Shown here one piece after another: positions 6,910 to 15,427 of a stretch of DNA of 33,439 bases. Source of the DNA: Ruminococcaceae bacterium UBA5391 (GTDB taxonomy: Bacteria; Bacillota; Clostridia; Oscillospirales; Acutalibacteraceae); NCBI GenBank assembly GCA_002410755.1, contig DHOL01000055.1, positions 1 through 33,439 on the forward strand. Direction: 5' to 3'. The notes beneath the pieces are model-generated. The model was not told the DNA's origin. It was given only the letters and a program-made list of their open reading frames with translations, and searched no databases. Within the stretch, counting starts at the first letter, position 1. Each line of letters begins with the position of its first letter. The translations under genes and the position numbers were made by a program.

Positions 6910-8583
6910 TCAGGAAGAGGCAGATGGGCCAAGGCTTACAATGAGCACGACGGAAGATCCATAAGCCATCTGACTTCCAGCCTTCACATTCTTATAACCA
7001 ATAACCGTGCCTTTCGGTACAGAGCTGTATTGCTCAATTTTTGTCGGGACAAAGCCGGCAGATGTTACTGCGGCTGAAGCCTGAGAAAGAGTAAGACCTT
7101 CCACTGCGGGCAACGTGCGGACTGCCGGGCCCTGACTTACCACAATGACAATTGCCGAACCTTGCGCTATCTTGGAACCAGGCTTTGGATCCTGGGAAGC
7201 AACAAATCCTTCCGGGATTGTATCGCTGAACTGAGGTTTGGAAAGCAGGAGCTGATACTGCTGGCCGGTCCCAGAAGCTGCTGCAGCTTTTAAGTCGTCA
7301 TATTTCTGTCCCACCAGATTGGGGACCGTAATCTTATCCGCGTCCGACTCCGACTGAACCATAGACACAGTACTCGAAGAGTCCTCGGAAGAAACCATGG
7401 AAGATGAAGCAACATGAGCATCGGAAGGCTGTGAGTCATTCCCGAACCAGTTTAGCCAAAAATATCCGATTACTGTAAAAACCGCCAGCATAACAAGGCA
7501 GGAGGAAAGTACCCAGACAAAACCCGGTGTTTCTTTCTTTTTGCCTGCCGGTTTTTTCTCACTGTCCGGCTGTGCAGAATGGACACTGCTAAATTTCTGG
7601 CTTGCCTCGATTGCCGCCGTAATTGCCGGTGCTGCGGAAAGTTCGGTGCGCAGACGCTCAAATGTTGGCGTGCGTTTTTCCGGAGAAACCTGAAGGGCAT
7701 TGGCAAGTGAAGAAACCACATATGGCGGAAGGCCCCGCATGATGGAATTGGGAATCATCAGGCGGGCATCATTGCGGCGGCGGGGTGCTTCCGGTGGAAG
7801 TATGCCGGTCAGGGCAAAAAACATGCTCGCCGCAAAGCCGTAGACATCTGTTGCCTCTGTCAGGGTATCCCCCATGATATATTGTTCCACTGCGGCACAT
7901 CCTGGCACAAGGTCCGGCGGAAGGTCAGTATCCATCTGGCGCACTGCGGCAATGGAAAAGCTGCCGAGCTTCATCTTCCCGTTCTTCATGATTTTCAGCG
8001 TATCAGGCGAGATGCCAAAGTGGCTGATGCCATCAGCGTGAAGCATACTCAGTGCGGAAAGTACAGGCATAAAGAGCTGGCGTGCAGCATTCCAGCCAAT
8101 ATTGCCTCCGCTGCGCTTGACAAAATAGCGGAGGGAAATGCTGTCATCCCATTCCGAAACGGTATAGGCAACGTTGTTCTCCTCGAATATATCGTAAATC
8201 AAAACAATCGCCGAAAGCTCACGCATATGGGCAAGTGCGCGGGAATAGTTCAAAAAAGAAACTTTGTTCTCCTGAAAGGTAGCCTCGCTCCCCCCAAGCA
8301 CATGGACAGCCTTTCCGTCTTCCGCCCTTTCGGAAAGTGACATTGGAAAATATTCATGGATTTCGGCGGGAATGTTAAGGGCTGTATCCATGCCAATATA
8401 GGTTATGCCTTCCCCATTGAGTTTTTTTGCCCGGCCAATTAGATATCGGTTCTGAAGCATTGTCCCATAGGGGAGTGCTTCCTTTTTCTGCGGCTTTGCT
8501 TTTTGAAAACCACAGACCGGGCACACGTCTTTTCCATGAAGGTCGGACATACAATTCATGCAAAGGTCATTTAATTTTGCCAT
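6910..8583 (-). CDS. Zinc-ribbon, PASTA-containing membrane protein with degenerate kinase domain (pseudokinase)
   Basis: A 557-residue protein. The order is a zinc ribbon (C8, C11, C21, C24), a protein-kinase-like domain (about 44-315), a membrane segment (about 355-379), a Ser-rich linker and two PASTA repeats (about 416-485 and 487-552). The topology matches PrkC/PknB receptors that sense peptidoglycan or lipid II, but the catalytic positions are lost. The VAIK lysine is replaced (AEIHEYFP, H76), the HRD aspartate by glycine (HFG, 188-190), and DFG reads SFS (208-210). The glycine-rich loop is also eroded. Phosphotransfer is therefore unlikely, and a scaffold or signal-receiving role is inferred. 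A GGAGGCGG site precedes ATG at 8583. The gene lies 184 bases after yebC with no clear terminator between them. Confidence 0.85.
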   Translation of the reverse strand: MAKLNDLCMNCMSDLHGKDVCPVCGFQKAKPQKKEALPYGTMLQNRYLIGRAKKLNGEGITYIGMDTALNIPAEIHEYFPMSLSERAEDGKAVHVLGGSEATFQENKVSFLNYSRALAHMRELSAIVLIYDIFEENNVAYTVSEWDDSISLRYFVKRSGGNIGWNAARQLFMPVLSALSMLHADGISHFGISPDTLKIMKNGKMKLGSFSIAAVRQMDTDLPPDLVPGCAAVEQYIMGDTLTEATDVYGFAASMFFALTGILPPEAPRRRNDARLMIPNSIMRGLPPYVVSSLANALQVSPEKRTPTFERLRTELSAAPAITAAIEASQKFSSVHSAQPDSEKKPAGKKKETPGFVWVLSSCLVMLAVFTVIGYFWLNWFGNDSQPSDAHVASSSMVSSEDSSSTVSMVQSESDADKITVPNLVGQKYDDLKAAAASGTGQQYQLLLSKPQFSDTIPEGFVASQDPKPGSKIAQGSAIVIVVSQGPAVRTLPAVEGLTLSQASAAVTSAGFVPTKIEQYSSVPKGTVIGYKNVKAGSQMAYGSSVVLIVSLGPSASS

Positions 8584-8767
8584 ATTTCCGCCTCCGCATC
8601 AATAAATTCAGATATCAGCATTATTCTGCTTCGGACAAAGCAAAATATCCGGAAAATTTCTCCTGTCCTGTGGAAAGCAGTCCTGCCAGAAGAAAAGAAA
8701 AAGCCGCTTTTTCGGTTCCGCAGATGCTGGCTCTCGTTTCCGCGGGAAAAAACGGTTTTTGTGGAAG

Positions 8768-9514
8768 TCACTCCGCCTCTTCAGTATCGGAGTTATCCCA
8801 GTTATGCCAGACATTTTGTACATCGTCGTTGTCTTCCAAAATATCAAGAAGATGCTGCATTCTTGCAGCCGCTCCGGCATCTTCAATCTTGACATAAGTA
8901 CTGGGAACCATTTCAATTTCAGCCGTGACAAACTGATAGCCCTTTTTCTCCAAGTCATCATGGACGCCGCTGAAATCATCCGGCTCCGTATAAATAATAA
9001 ACACATCATCGTCAGACTGGAAGTCAGACGCTCCAGCTTCCAGGCAATCTTCCATCACTTTATCCTCATCAAGGCCCTCCCGCTCAACTTCAAGGACACC
9101 TTTCTGGTTGAAAAGGAAAGAGACACATCCAGTCGTGCCAAGGTTCCCGCCGTATTTGTCAAAATAATGGCGCAGGTCACCTGCCGTGCGGTTCCGGTTG
9201 TCGGTCAGAGTTTCTACTATCACGGCAATTCCGCTTGGCCCGTAGCCTTCATAGGTAATATTTTCATATTTGGTGTCATCGCCGCTCCCGGCCGCTTTTT
9301 TAATAATTCGATCGATATTATCATTAGGGACATTTGCGGCTTTTGCCTTTGCAATACAGTCCTTCAGGCGGGAATTTGCATCCGGGTCCGGCCCGCCGCC
9401 TTCCTTGACGGCTACAGCCAGTTCACGACCGATTTTTGTAAAGACCTTAGCTCTGGCGCCGTCCGTTTTTTCTTTTTTCCGTTTGATATTATTCCACTTT
9501 GAATGGCCTGACAT
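8768..9514 (-). CDS. yebC: YebC/PmpR/TACO1 family protein
   Basis: A 248-residue member of the YebC family. The N-terminal hallmark SGHSKWNNIKRKKEKTDGAR is followed by KIGRELAVAVKEGG, the NVPNDNIDRIIKKA segment and YEGYGPSGIAV, with an acidic C-terminus. Family members were first described as DNA-binding regulators. Some, including human TACO1 and bacterial YebC homologues, help ribosomes through difficult sequences such as proline stretches. Which role applies here cannot be read from sequence. A G-rich ribosome site precedes ATG at 9514. The promoter is at 9567-9595, divergent from the activase gene. Confidence 0.95.
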   Translation of the reverse strand: MSGHSKWNNIKRKKEKTDGARAKVFTKIGRELAVAVKEGGGPDPDANSRLKDCIAKAKAANVPNDNIDRIIKKAAGSGDDTKYENITYEGYGPSGIAVIVETLTDNRNRTAGDLRHYFDKYGGNLGTTGCVSFLFNQKGVLEVEREGLDEDKVMEDCLEAGASDFQSDDDVFIIYTEPDDFSGVHDDLEKKGYQFVTAEIEMVPSTYVKIEDAGAAARMQHLLDILEDNDDVQNVWHNWDNSDTEEAE

Positions 9515-9566
9515 AAAAGCAGCCCCCCACTTTTTTACCGTACCAAGTACAAAAATTATTCAAGAT

Positions 9567-9595
9567 AGTATACTACAAATCCGTCTTTTTGGCAA
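9567..9595 (-). promoter_or_regulatory. Sigma-A promoter of yebC
   Basis: On the minus strand TTGCCA (9590-9595) and TATACT (9567-9572) have a 17-base spacer, about 55 bases upstream of the yebC start. Confidence 0.7.
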
Positions 9596-9707
9596 GACGT
9601 CATCTTGTCTGGCATCTGGCAGATCGATTTATTTTATCATTTTTTCACAGAACCTGCAAGGCAGGCAGCAAAATTCCTTCGAGATTTTCCCCATGTGGCC
9701 GTCTTCC

Positions 9708-9737
9708 TTGACAACTTCCTATTATTTGTACTATACT
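9708..9737 (+). promoter_or_regulatory. Sigma-A promoter of the activase operon
   Basis: A consensus TTGACA (9708-9713) is followed after 18 bases by TATACT (9732-9737). It is about 60 bases upstream of the activase ATG at 9798 and divergent from yebC. The remainder of the 9515-9797 gap shows no other recognisable element. Confidence 0.75.
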
Positions 9738-9797
9738 AATTTACTAAGTGTTTTTATTGGTAAAAGATTTCTAACGATAGAATTGGCAGGTTTCAAA

Positions 9798-12695
9798 ATG
9801 AAAGTTGGACTAGATATTGGTTCCACAACAATCAAGTGTATTGTTTTAGATGAAAGCGGCAAGATTCTGTACCGGTCGTATGAGCGCCATTATTCCAGAA
9901 TTACGGAAAAACTGACAGAGATCCTTATGAAAATAAAAAAGGATGTCATCCATGGGGAAAAAGCATCCTTGACGATTTCCGGTTCTGCGGGAATGGGTAT
10001 TTCTCAGACCTGCCACCTGCCGTTTGTCCAGGAAGTCTACGCCACACGCATCGCAGTGGGAAGGCTGATTCCGGATGCCGACGTCGTAATTGAGCTTGGC
10101 GGCGAGGATGCAAAAATTGTGTTCCTTACGGGCGGCATGGAAGTCCGCATGAACGGCTCCTGCGCCGGCGGCACCGGCGCTTTTATCGACCAGATGGCAA
10201 CACTTCTGAACGTTTCGCTGGACGAAATGAATAACCTTGCAAAACAGTATGAACGGATTTATACCATTGCTTCCCGTTGCGGCGTGTTTGCAAAATCCGA
10301 CGTCCAGCCCCTGCTGAACCAGGGTGCCCGCAAAACGGATATCTCCGCAAGCATTTTTGCCGCCGTTGCAAACCAGACGATTGCCGGGTTGGCACAGGGG
10401 CGGCCAATCAAAGGGAAAGTCCTGTATCTTGGCGGGCCGCTGACCTTTCTCTCAGAGCTTCGGGCAAGTTTTGACCGTGCACTGAAAATTACGGGTGTCT
10501 GCCCGGAAAATTCCCTTTATTACGTTGCACTTGGCGCGGCTTATTGCAGCGCCGAGGAAACTGACCTCGACAAAGCCATGGAAAGCGTAAAGGAATACGG
10601 TTGCACGGGAAGTTTTCTCTCAATCCCCCCGCTGTTTCAGAGCCACGAAGAGTATGACGAGTTTCTCCGCCGCCATTCACAGTGCAAAGCGCCTCGCGGC
10701 AACATTGCTAAATACTCCGGAAGGGCCTTCCTTGGCGTAGACGCCGGATCCACCACTGTAAAAGCCGTTCTCCTTGGAAAAGACGGCGAGATTCTCAGCT
10801 CTTTTTACCGCAGCAATTCCGGCAATCCAGTCCCAATCGTGCAGGAGTATCTGCTCAGTATTTACCAAGACTACCCAAATTTAACAATCGAAAACAGCGC
10901 CGTAACCGGCTACGGGGAAGAACTTTTGAAAAATGCCTTTGGAATTGACTTTGGCATTGTTGAAACCGTAGCACATTTCACTGCGGCAAAATGCTTCCGC
11001 CCAAATGTTGACTTTGTTATTGACATCGGCGGGCAGGACATGAAATGCTTTAAGATTCATAACGGTGCCATTGACAATATTTTTTTAAATGAGGCATGTT
11101 CTTCCGGCTGCGGCTCCTTCCTTCAGACCTTCGCCAATACACTCGGGTACAGCATTAAAGATTTTGCCAAGCTTGGACTTTTTGCAAAGCATCCGGTTGA
11201 CCTTGGCTCACGCTGCACCGTATTTATGAACTCACAGGTAAAACAGGCTCAGAAAGACGGCGCAACCATGGAGGATATCAGTGCCGGCCTTTCTGTAAGC
11301 GTTGTGAAAAATGCGATTTACAAGGTCATCCGCGTGCCGAACGCCGCGGAACTCGGCCGGAATATTGTTGTGCAGGGTGGCACATTTTTAAATGATGCTG
11401 TTCTGCGCGTTTTTGAAAATGAGCTGGGCGTTGAGGTTACACGCCCGGATATTGCAGGACTGATGGGTGCCTATGGCGCTGCCATCTATGCAATGAGAAA
11501 GTCAAAGGGCAAAAGCACAATCGTCAGCAAGGATGAACTGGAAAACTTTAAGCATGAAGTCCGTGTCACAAACTGCGGCCTTTGCAGCAACCACTGCCGT
11601 CTGACAGTGAACATCTTTGGCGGCAACCGGCGCTTCATTGGCGGCAACCGCTGTGAAAAGCCTGTGACAAAGCGTTCTTCCGGCGCAGGGCTGAACCTTT
11701 ACGACTATAAACTGAACCTGCTGCGCTCCTACAAGCCGGTTCCCGGGCCGCGCGGAAAAATCGGTATTCCAATGGGCCTTAATATGTATGAACTGCTGCC
11801 GTTCTGGCACGCATTTTTTACTAAGCTTGGCTTTGAAATAATTCTCTCCCCATCCTCGAGCCGCGAACTTTACCTTAATGGGCAGGCCTCCATCCCTTCC
11901 GACACGGTATGTTTTCCCGCAAAGCTGATGCATGGTCATGTGCAGGCTCTTGTTGATGAGGGGATCAAGAATATCTTTTACCCGTGCATGTCCTACAATT
12001 TCAATGAGCATCATGGGGACAACCACTATAACTGCCCGGTCGTTGCCTACTACCCGGAAGTTATCAATGCAAATATGCGCTGCCTTGAAGGATGCAATTT
12101 TATCCATGATTACATTGGAATCCACCGTCGGCATGATTTTCCTCACAAGATGACCGCCATTCTAAAAAAGAGCTTCCCGGATATTAAATTCTCCGAAGTA
12201 TTTGAAGCTTCTAATGCGGCCTATGTAGCTCACAGCGATTATTTCCGCAAAGTGCGTACAAAAGGCGACGAGATTGTTGCCGAGGCGAGAAAGCAAGGCC
12301 TTCCAATCATTGTCCTGAGCGGCAGGCCGTACCATCTTGACCCGGAAATTAACCACGGCATTGACAAGCTCATTACCAGCCTTGGTGCCGCAGTCATTAC
12401 GGAGGACTCCGTCAGTAACCGCGTTAAGCATTTCCCCACCAAAGTGCTGAACCAGTGGACTTACCATGCAAGGCTCTATTCCGCCGCCAAATACGTCTGC
12501 GGCCAGCCGGACATGAACTTAGTTCAGCTTGTTTCGTTCGGTTGCGGTGTAGACGCAATCACTACGGATGAGGTGCGGCGCATCCTTGAGGAAGGCGGAA
12601 AAATCTATACGCAGATTAAGATTGATGAAATCACCAACCTGGGTGCGGTTAAGATCAGGCTCCGCAGCCTGTTTGCCGCCCTCGAGGAGAAATGA
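9798..12695 (+). CDS. Large 2-hydroxyacyl-CoA dehydratase activase-related protein (tandem BadF/BcrA ATPase domains + DUF2229)
   Basis: A 965-residue cytoplasmic protein. Two ASKHA-fold ATPase domains of the BadF/BadG/BcrA type are in tandem. Domain 1 (about 1-255) begins VGLDIGSTTIKCIVLD and has the cluster-binding-type cysteines C122 (GSCAGGTGAF) and C161 (SRCGVFAKSD). Domain 2 (about 310-570) begins FLGVDAGSTTVKAVLL with C434/C438 and C473 (SRCTVFMNSQ). A DUF2229-like region follows, opening with a four-cysteine cluster (C593, C596, C600, C619). Classical activases such as HgdC use ATP to drive an electron into a dehydratase. For this large subfamily the substrate is unknown. The start is ATG 9798, just after the promoter; the frame is open further upstream but lacks signals there. 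The stop TGA at 12693 abuts the partner gene. Confidence 0.88.
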   Translation: MKVGLDIGSTTIKCIVLDESGKILYRSYERHYSRITEKLTEILMKIKKDVIHGEKASLTISGSAGMGISQTCHLPFVQEVYATRIAVGRLIPDADVVIELGGEDAKIVFLTGGMEVRMNGSCAGGTGAFIDQMATLLNVSLDEMNNLAKQYERIYTIASRCGVFAKSDVQPLLNQGARKTDISASIFAAVANQTIAGLAQGRPIKGKVLYLGGPLTFLSELRASFDRALKITGVCPENSLYYVALGAAYCSAEETDLDKAMESVKEYGCTGSFLSIPPLFQSHEEYDEFLRRHSQCKAPRGNIAKYSGRAFLGVDAGSTTVKAVLLGKDGEILSSFYRSNSGNPVPIVQEYLLSIYQDYPNLTIENSAVTGYGEELLKNAFGIDFGIVETVAHFTAAKCFRPNVDFVIDIGGQDMKCFKIHNGAIDNIFLNEACSSGCGSFLQTFANTLGYSIKDFAKLGLFAKHPVDLGSRCTVFMNSQVKQAQKDGATMEDISAGLSVSVVKNAIYKVIRVPNAAELGRNIVVQGGTFLNDAVLRVFENELGVEVTRPDIAGLMGAYGAAIYAMRKSKGKSTIVSKDELENFKHEVRVTNCGLCSNHCRLTVNIFGGNRRFIGGNRCEKPVTKRSSGAGLNLYDYKLNLLRSYKPVPGPRGKIGIPMGLNMYELLPFWHAFFTKLGFEIILSPSSSRELYLNGQASIPSDTVCFPAKLMHGHVQALVDEGIKNIFYPCMSYNFNEHHGDNHYNCPVVAYYPEVINANMRCLEGCNFIHDYIGIHRRHDFPHKMTAILKKSFPDIKFSEVFEASNAAYVAHSDYFRKVRTKGDEIVAEARKQGLPIIVLSGRPYHLDPEINHGIDKLITSLGAAVITEDSVSNRVKHFPTKVLNQWTYHARLYSAAKYVCGQPDMNLVQLVSFGCGVDAITTDEVRRILEEGGKIYTQIKIDEITNLGAVKIRLRSLFAALEEK

Positions 12696-12705
12696 GGCGA
12701 TTCTT

Positions 12706-14001
12706 TTGGCAAAACTGAAATACAACAGAAACGGACGCCTGCTTTTTACGCGGGAGATGAAAAAGGAATATACTATTTTGGCCCCTATGATGGCGCCAAT
12801 CCACTTCCGGCTTATGATCGACGTGCTGAGAAACTGCGGCTATCACTTCGAGCTGCTGGACAACTGCGGCCCCAATGTTGTGCAGGAAGGGCTGAAATAT
12901 GTCCACAATGATACCTGCTACCCCGCACTGCTGGTGATTGGACAGTTTATCGACGCACTGCACTCCGGAAAATATGATGTTAACAAAACAGCCCTTGTCA
13001 TTACGCAGACAGGGGGTGGATGCCGTGCTTCCAACTATATTCATCTGCTGCGGAAAGCACTGAAGAAGGCCGGTATGGAGCAGGTGCCTGTCATTTCACT
13101 GAACCTTTCATTTTTGGAGCATAATCCGGGCTTTCATGTCACGCTGCCAATGCTGCGAAAATTCGTTGCTGCCATGGTCTACGGTGATGCCTTGATGCTG
13201 CTCCGCAACCAGACAGAAGCCTATGAGGTCCATCAGGGTGAAAGCAATGCAAAAGTTGAAAAATGGAGCTCATACCTTACAGATCAGTTTAATCACGGCA
13301 GGGCCATGAGCCGCAAGGAACAAAAGCGGATTCTGTTCAGCATTGCAAAGGACTTTGAAACAATAGAAATCAAGAATACGCCGAAGGTAAAAGTCGGCAT
13401 TGTCGGTGAGATTTTTGTAAAATATTCCGCACTTGGGAATAACCACCTGGAAGATTTTCTGCGTGGGCAGGACTGCGAAATCAATGTGCCCGGTCTGATG
13501 GATTTTGCGCTCTTTAAGGTTGACAACCGCCTTGAGGACATCAAGCTCTATGGTGGTAATCCGTTTAAATATCTTGCTGTAAACGTCCTGATGAACTACC
13601 TGCTTAGTATGCAGAATACTCTGATTGCTGCAATCGAGAGCGTCCCGCGCTATCATGCCCCCCCGCATTATGCACACATCAAGTCGCTCATTAAGGGTGT
13701 AATTGGCTATGGCGACAAAATGGGCGAAGGCTGGCTGCTTACCGCAGAGATGCTGGAGCTTTCCGAAGCAGGCTACGAAAACATCGTCTGTGCCCAGCCT
13801 TTCGGCTGCCTGCCGAATCATATCTGCGGCAAGGGAATGATCCACCGCGTTAAGGCAATCGACGAAAAATCAAATATTGTTCCAATCGACTATGATCCAA
13901 GCGCTACGCGCGTCAACCAGGAAAACCGTATCAAGTTGATGCTTGCAGTTGCACGGGAAAATCTGCGCAGCCAAAATACAGAACGCCGAAACATCGTTTA
14001 A
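12706..14001 (+). CDS. 2-hydroxyacyl-CoA dehydratase-like protein, partner of the large activase
   Basis: A protein of about 431 residues whose motifs (GRLLFTREMKKEYTIL, NDTCYPALLVIGQFIDAL, TQTGGGCRASNYIHLLRKAL, VGIVGEIFVKYSALGNNHLEDFL, AQPFGCLPNHI) match the HgdB/FldB-type dehydratase half of large activase-related proteins. Cysteines in NDTCYPA, GGCRAS and QPFGCLPNHICG could bind an iron-sulfur cluster. The preferred start is TTG 12706, 6 bases after GAGGCG; ATT 12700 or ATG 12757 are alternatives. ATG 12692 overlaps the activase stop but is out of frame and ends after eight codons. In many relatives this part is fused to the activase as one protein of about 1400 residues. Here the frame changes by +1 at the junction. 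Confidence 0.82.
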   Translation: MAKLKYNRNGRLLFTREMKKEYTILAPMMAPIHFRLMIDVLRNCGYHFELLDNCGPNVVQEGLKYVHNDTCYPALLVIGQFIDALHSGKYDVNKTALVITQTGGGCRASNYIHLLRKALKKAGMEQVPVISLNLSFLEHNPGFHVTLPMLRKFVAAMVYGDALMLLRNQTEAYEVHQGESNAKVEKWSSYLTDQFNHGRAMSRKEQKRILFSIAKDFETIEIKNTPKVKVGIVGEIFVKYSALGNNHLEDFLRGQDCEINVPGLMDFALFKVDNRLEDIKLYGGNPFKYLAVNVLMNYLLSMQNTLIAAIESVPRYHAPPHYAHIKSLIKGVIGYGDKMGEGWLLTAEMLELSEAGYENIVCAQPFGCLPNHICGKGMIHRVKAIDEKSNIVPIDYDPSATRVNQENRIKLMLAVARENLRSQNTERRNIV

Positions 14002-14045
14002 AATCCGGGTGCAGTTCTTGAACTGGAATTCCGGGAGGAAATAAT

Positions 14046-14897
14046 ATGTTTAAAATTGGGTGCCATCTTTCCGCGTCAAAAGGATACCTTGCCATGGGAA
14101 AACAGGCACAGAAAATCGGTGCAAATACTTTTCAGTTCTTTACACGCAATCCGCGCGGAGGCGCTGCCAAAGCATTGGACCTTGATGATATAACTGCTTA
14201 CCGTGCCTTTGCTGAAGAGCACGGGTTCTTCCCCATTCTCGCCCATGCGCCTTATACGCTCAACGCTTGTTCTGCCGATAAGAGGATCCGGGAATTTGCA
14301 CGCAACACCATGGCGGATGACCTTGCGCGGCTGGAAAATATTCCGGGAAGCAGCTACAACTTCCACCCGGGCAGCCATGTAGGGCAGGGCACGGAAAAGG
14401 GAATTGAACTGATTTCAGACATGCTCAACGCAATTCTGAAGCCGGGGCAGAAAACGACCGTGATGCTGGAAACCATGGCAGGCAAAGGCAGTGAAGTTGG
14501 GAAAAGCTTTGAGGAGCTTCGTGCTATTATCGACCGTGTAGAGCAGAGCCAGCTCCTTGGCGTCTGCCTTGACACCTGTCATGTCAGTGACGCTGGTTAT
14601 GATATTGTAGGCAACCTCGACGGTGTCCTTGCTGAGTTTGACCGCATCATCGGCCTGAAAAGGCTGAAAGCCGTCCACCTGAATGACAGCATGAACCCGC
14701 GCGGAAGCCACAAAGACCGCCACCAAAAAATTGGCCATGGCTATATCGGCTTGGAAGCCATTGGCCGCATCATTAACCACCCCGCGCTACAAAACCTGCC
14801 GTTTTATCTGGAGACGCCAAACGATATAGACGGCTATGCAGGAGAAATCGCTCTTCTGAAAAGCCTGTACCATGAAAATGGGAACAGCCAGGTATGA
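14046..14897 (+). CDS. nfo: Deoxyribonuclease IV (AP endonuclease)
   Basis: A 283-residue Nfo/EndoIV enzyme that cuts DNA 5' to abasic sites in base-excision repair. It starts [14 protein letters not shown]. The TIM-barrel carries the trinuclear zinc ligands in recognisable motifs: the His of LAHAPYTLN, His in [10 protein letters not shown], Glu in LETMAGKG, Asp/His in [11 protein letters not shown], His in AVHLNDS, and Asp/His in [12 protein letters not shown], plus Glu in YLETP near the end. The length is standard. A GGGAGGAAAT ribosome site precedes the ATG. It follows the dehydratase gene by 44 bases and overlaps ogt by four bases (ATGA), so the two repair genes are co-translated. Confidence 0.96.
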   Translation: MFKIGCHLSASKGYLAMGKQAQKIGANTFQFFTRNPRGGAAKALDLDDITAYRAFAEEHGFFPILAHAPYTLNACSADKRIREFARNTMADDLARLENIPGSSYNFHPGSHVGQGTEKGIELISDMLNAILKPGQKTTVMLETMAGKGSEVGKSFEELRAIIDRVEQSQLLGVCLDTCHVSDAGYDIVGNLDGVLAEFDRIIGLKRLKAVHLNDSMNPRGSHKDRHQKIGHGYIGLEAIGRIINHPALQNLPFYLETPNDIDGYAGEIALLKSLYHENGNSQV

Positions 14898-15370
14898 AGA
14901 ATTGCTGGCATTTTGACTCTCCCATTGGTCTGCTTACTATTGCGGAAGACGGTATTGGCATTACGGATTTGTTTCTCCGCAAAAATCAAATTTTCAAAGG
15001 ATTTCAGGAAAAAAGGACGCCGCTGCTCCAGGAAGCGCAGCGGCAGCTCGGCGCGTATTTTGCAGGAAAGCTGCGGGAATTTCGGCTTTCTCTTTCCCTA
15101 CATGGGACGAATTTCCAGCTTGCAGACTGGGCAGCCCTGCAAACGATTCCCTATGGAGAAACCCGCAGTTACGGACAGATTGCGGCCCAGCTTGGAAAGC
15201 CGGAAGCCTGCCGCGCTGTCGGTGGGGCAAACGGCCGTAACCCTGCCATGATTTTTGTGCCATGCCACCGTGTTATCTGTGCAGACGGAAGTCTTGGCGG
15301 TTTTTCCTCTGGGGAAGAAATCAAACGGTTCCTGCTGGAGCTTGAAAAAGCACACAGAAGCAGCGAGTGA
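14894..15370 (+). CDS. ogt: Methylated-DNA--protein-cysteine methyltransferase
   Basis: A 158-residue suicide repair protein that removes alkyl groups from O6-alkylguanine onto its own cysteine. The acceptor motif PCHRV is intact ([20 protein letters not shown]). The preceding helix-turn-helix segment with [20 protein letters not shown] and the [11 protein letters not shown] loop are typical. The N-terminal domain is short, as in Ogt-type proteins. ATG 14894 overlaps the nfo stop, so translation is probably coupled; its own ribosome site is weak. No clear terminator lies between it and the convergent metallo-hydrolase gene 57 bases away. Confidence 0.95.
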   Translation: MKNCWHFDSPIGLLTIAEDGIGITDLFLRKNQIFKGFQEKRTPLLQEAQRQLGAYFAGKLREFRLSLSLHGTNFQLADWAALQTIPYGETRSYGQIAAQLGKPEACRAVGGANGRNPAMIFVPCHRVICADGSLGGFSSGEEIKRFLLELEKAHRSSE

Positions 15371-15427
15371 GCCATTCTGGTCGCCGCAGATACTGAGGCC
15401 CACAGGAATAAGCGGGGAAAATACCAA

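Noticed and set aside
8684..8720. Terminator after yebC
   Set aside because: The stem around the A/T-runs is only three to four pairs on the minus strand, too weak to call.
8759..9502. Plus-strand frame of 247 codons opposite yebC
   Set aside because: It is a shadow of yebC, which has promoter, ribosome site and family motifs.
12692..12718. ATG overlapping the activase stop as start of the dehydratase gene
   Set aside because: It is out of frame with the dehydratase and stops after eight codons.
15371..15427. Terminator between ogt and the beta-CASP gene
   Set aside because: Only a six-pair GGGAAA/TTTCCC stem that reaches into the coding end is present, with no T-run.
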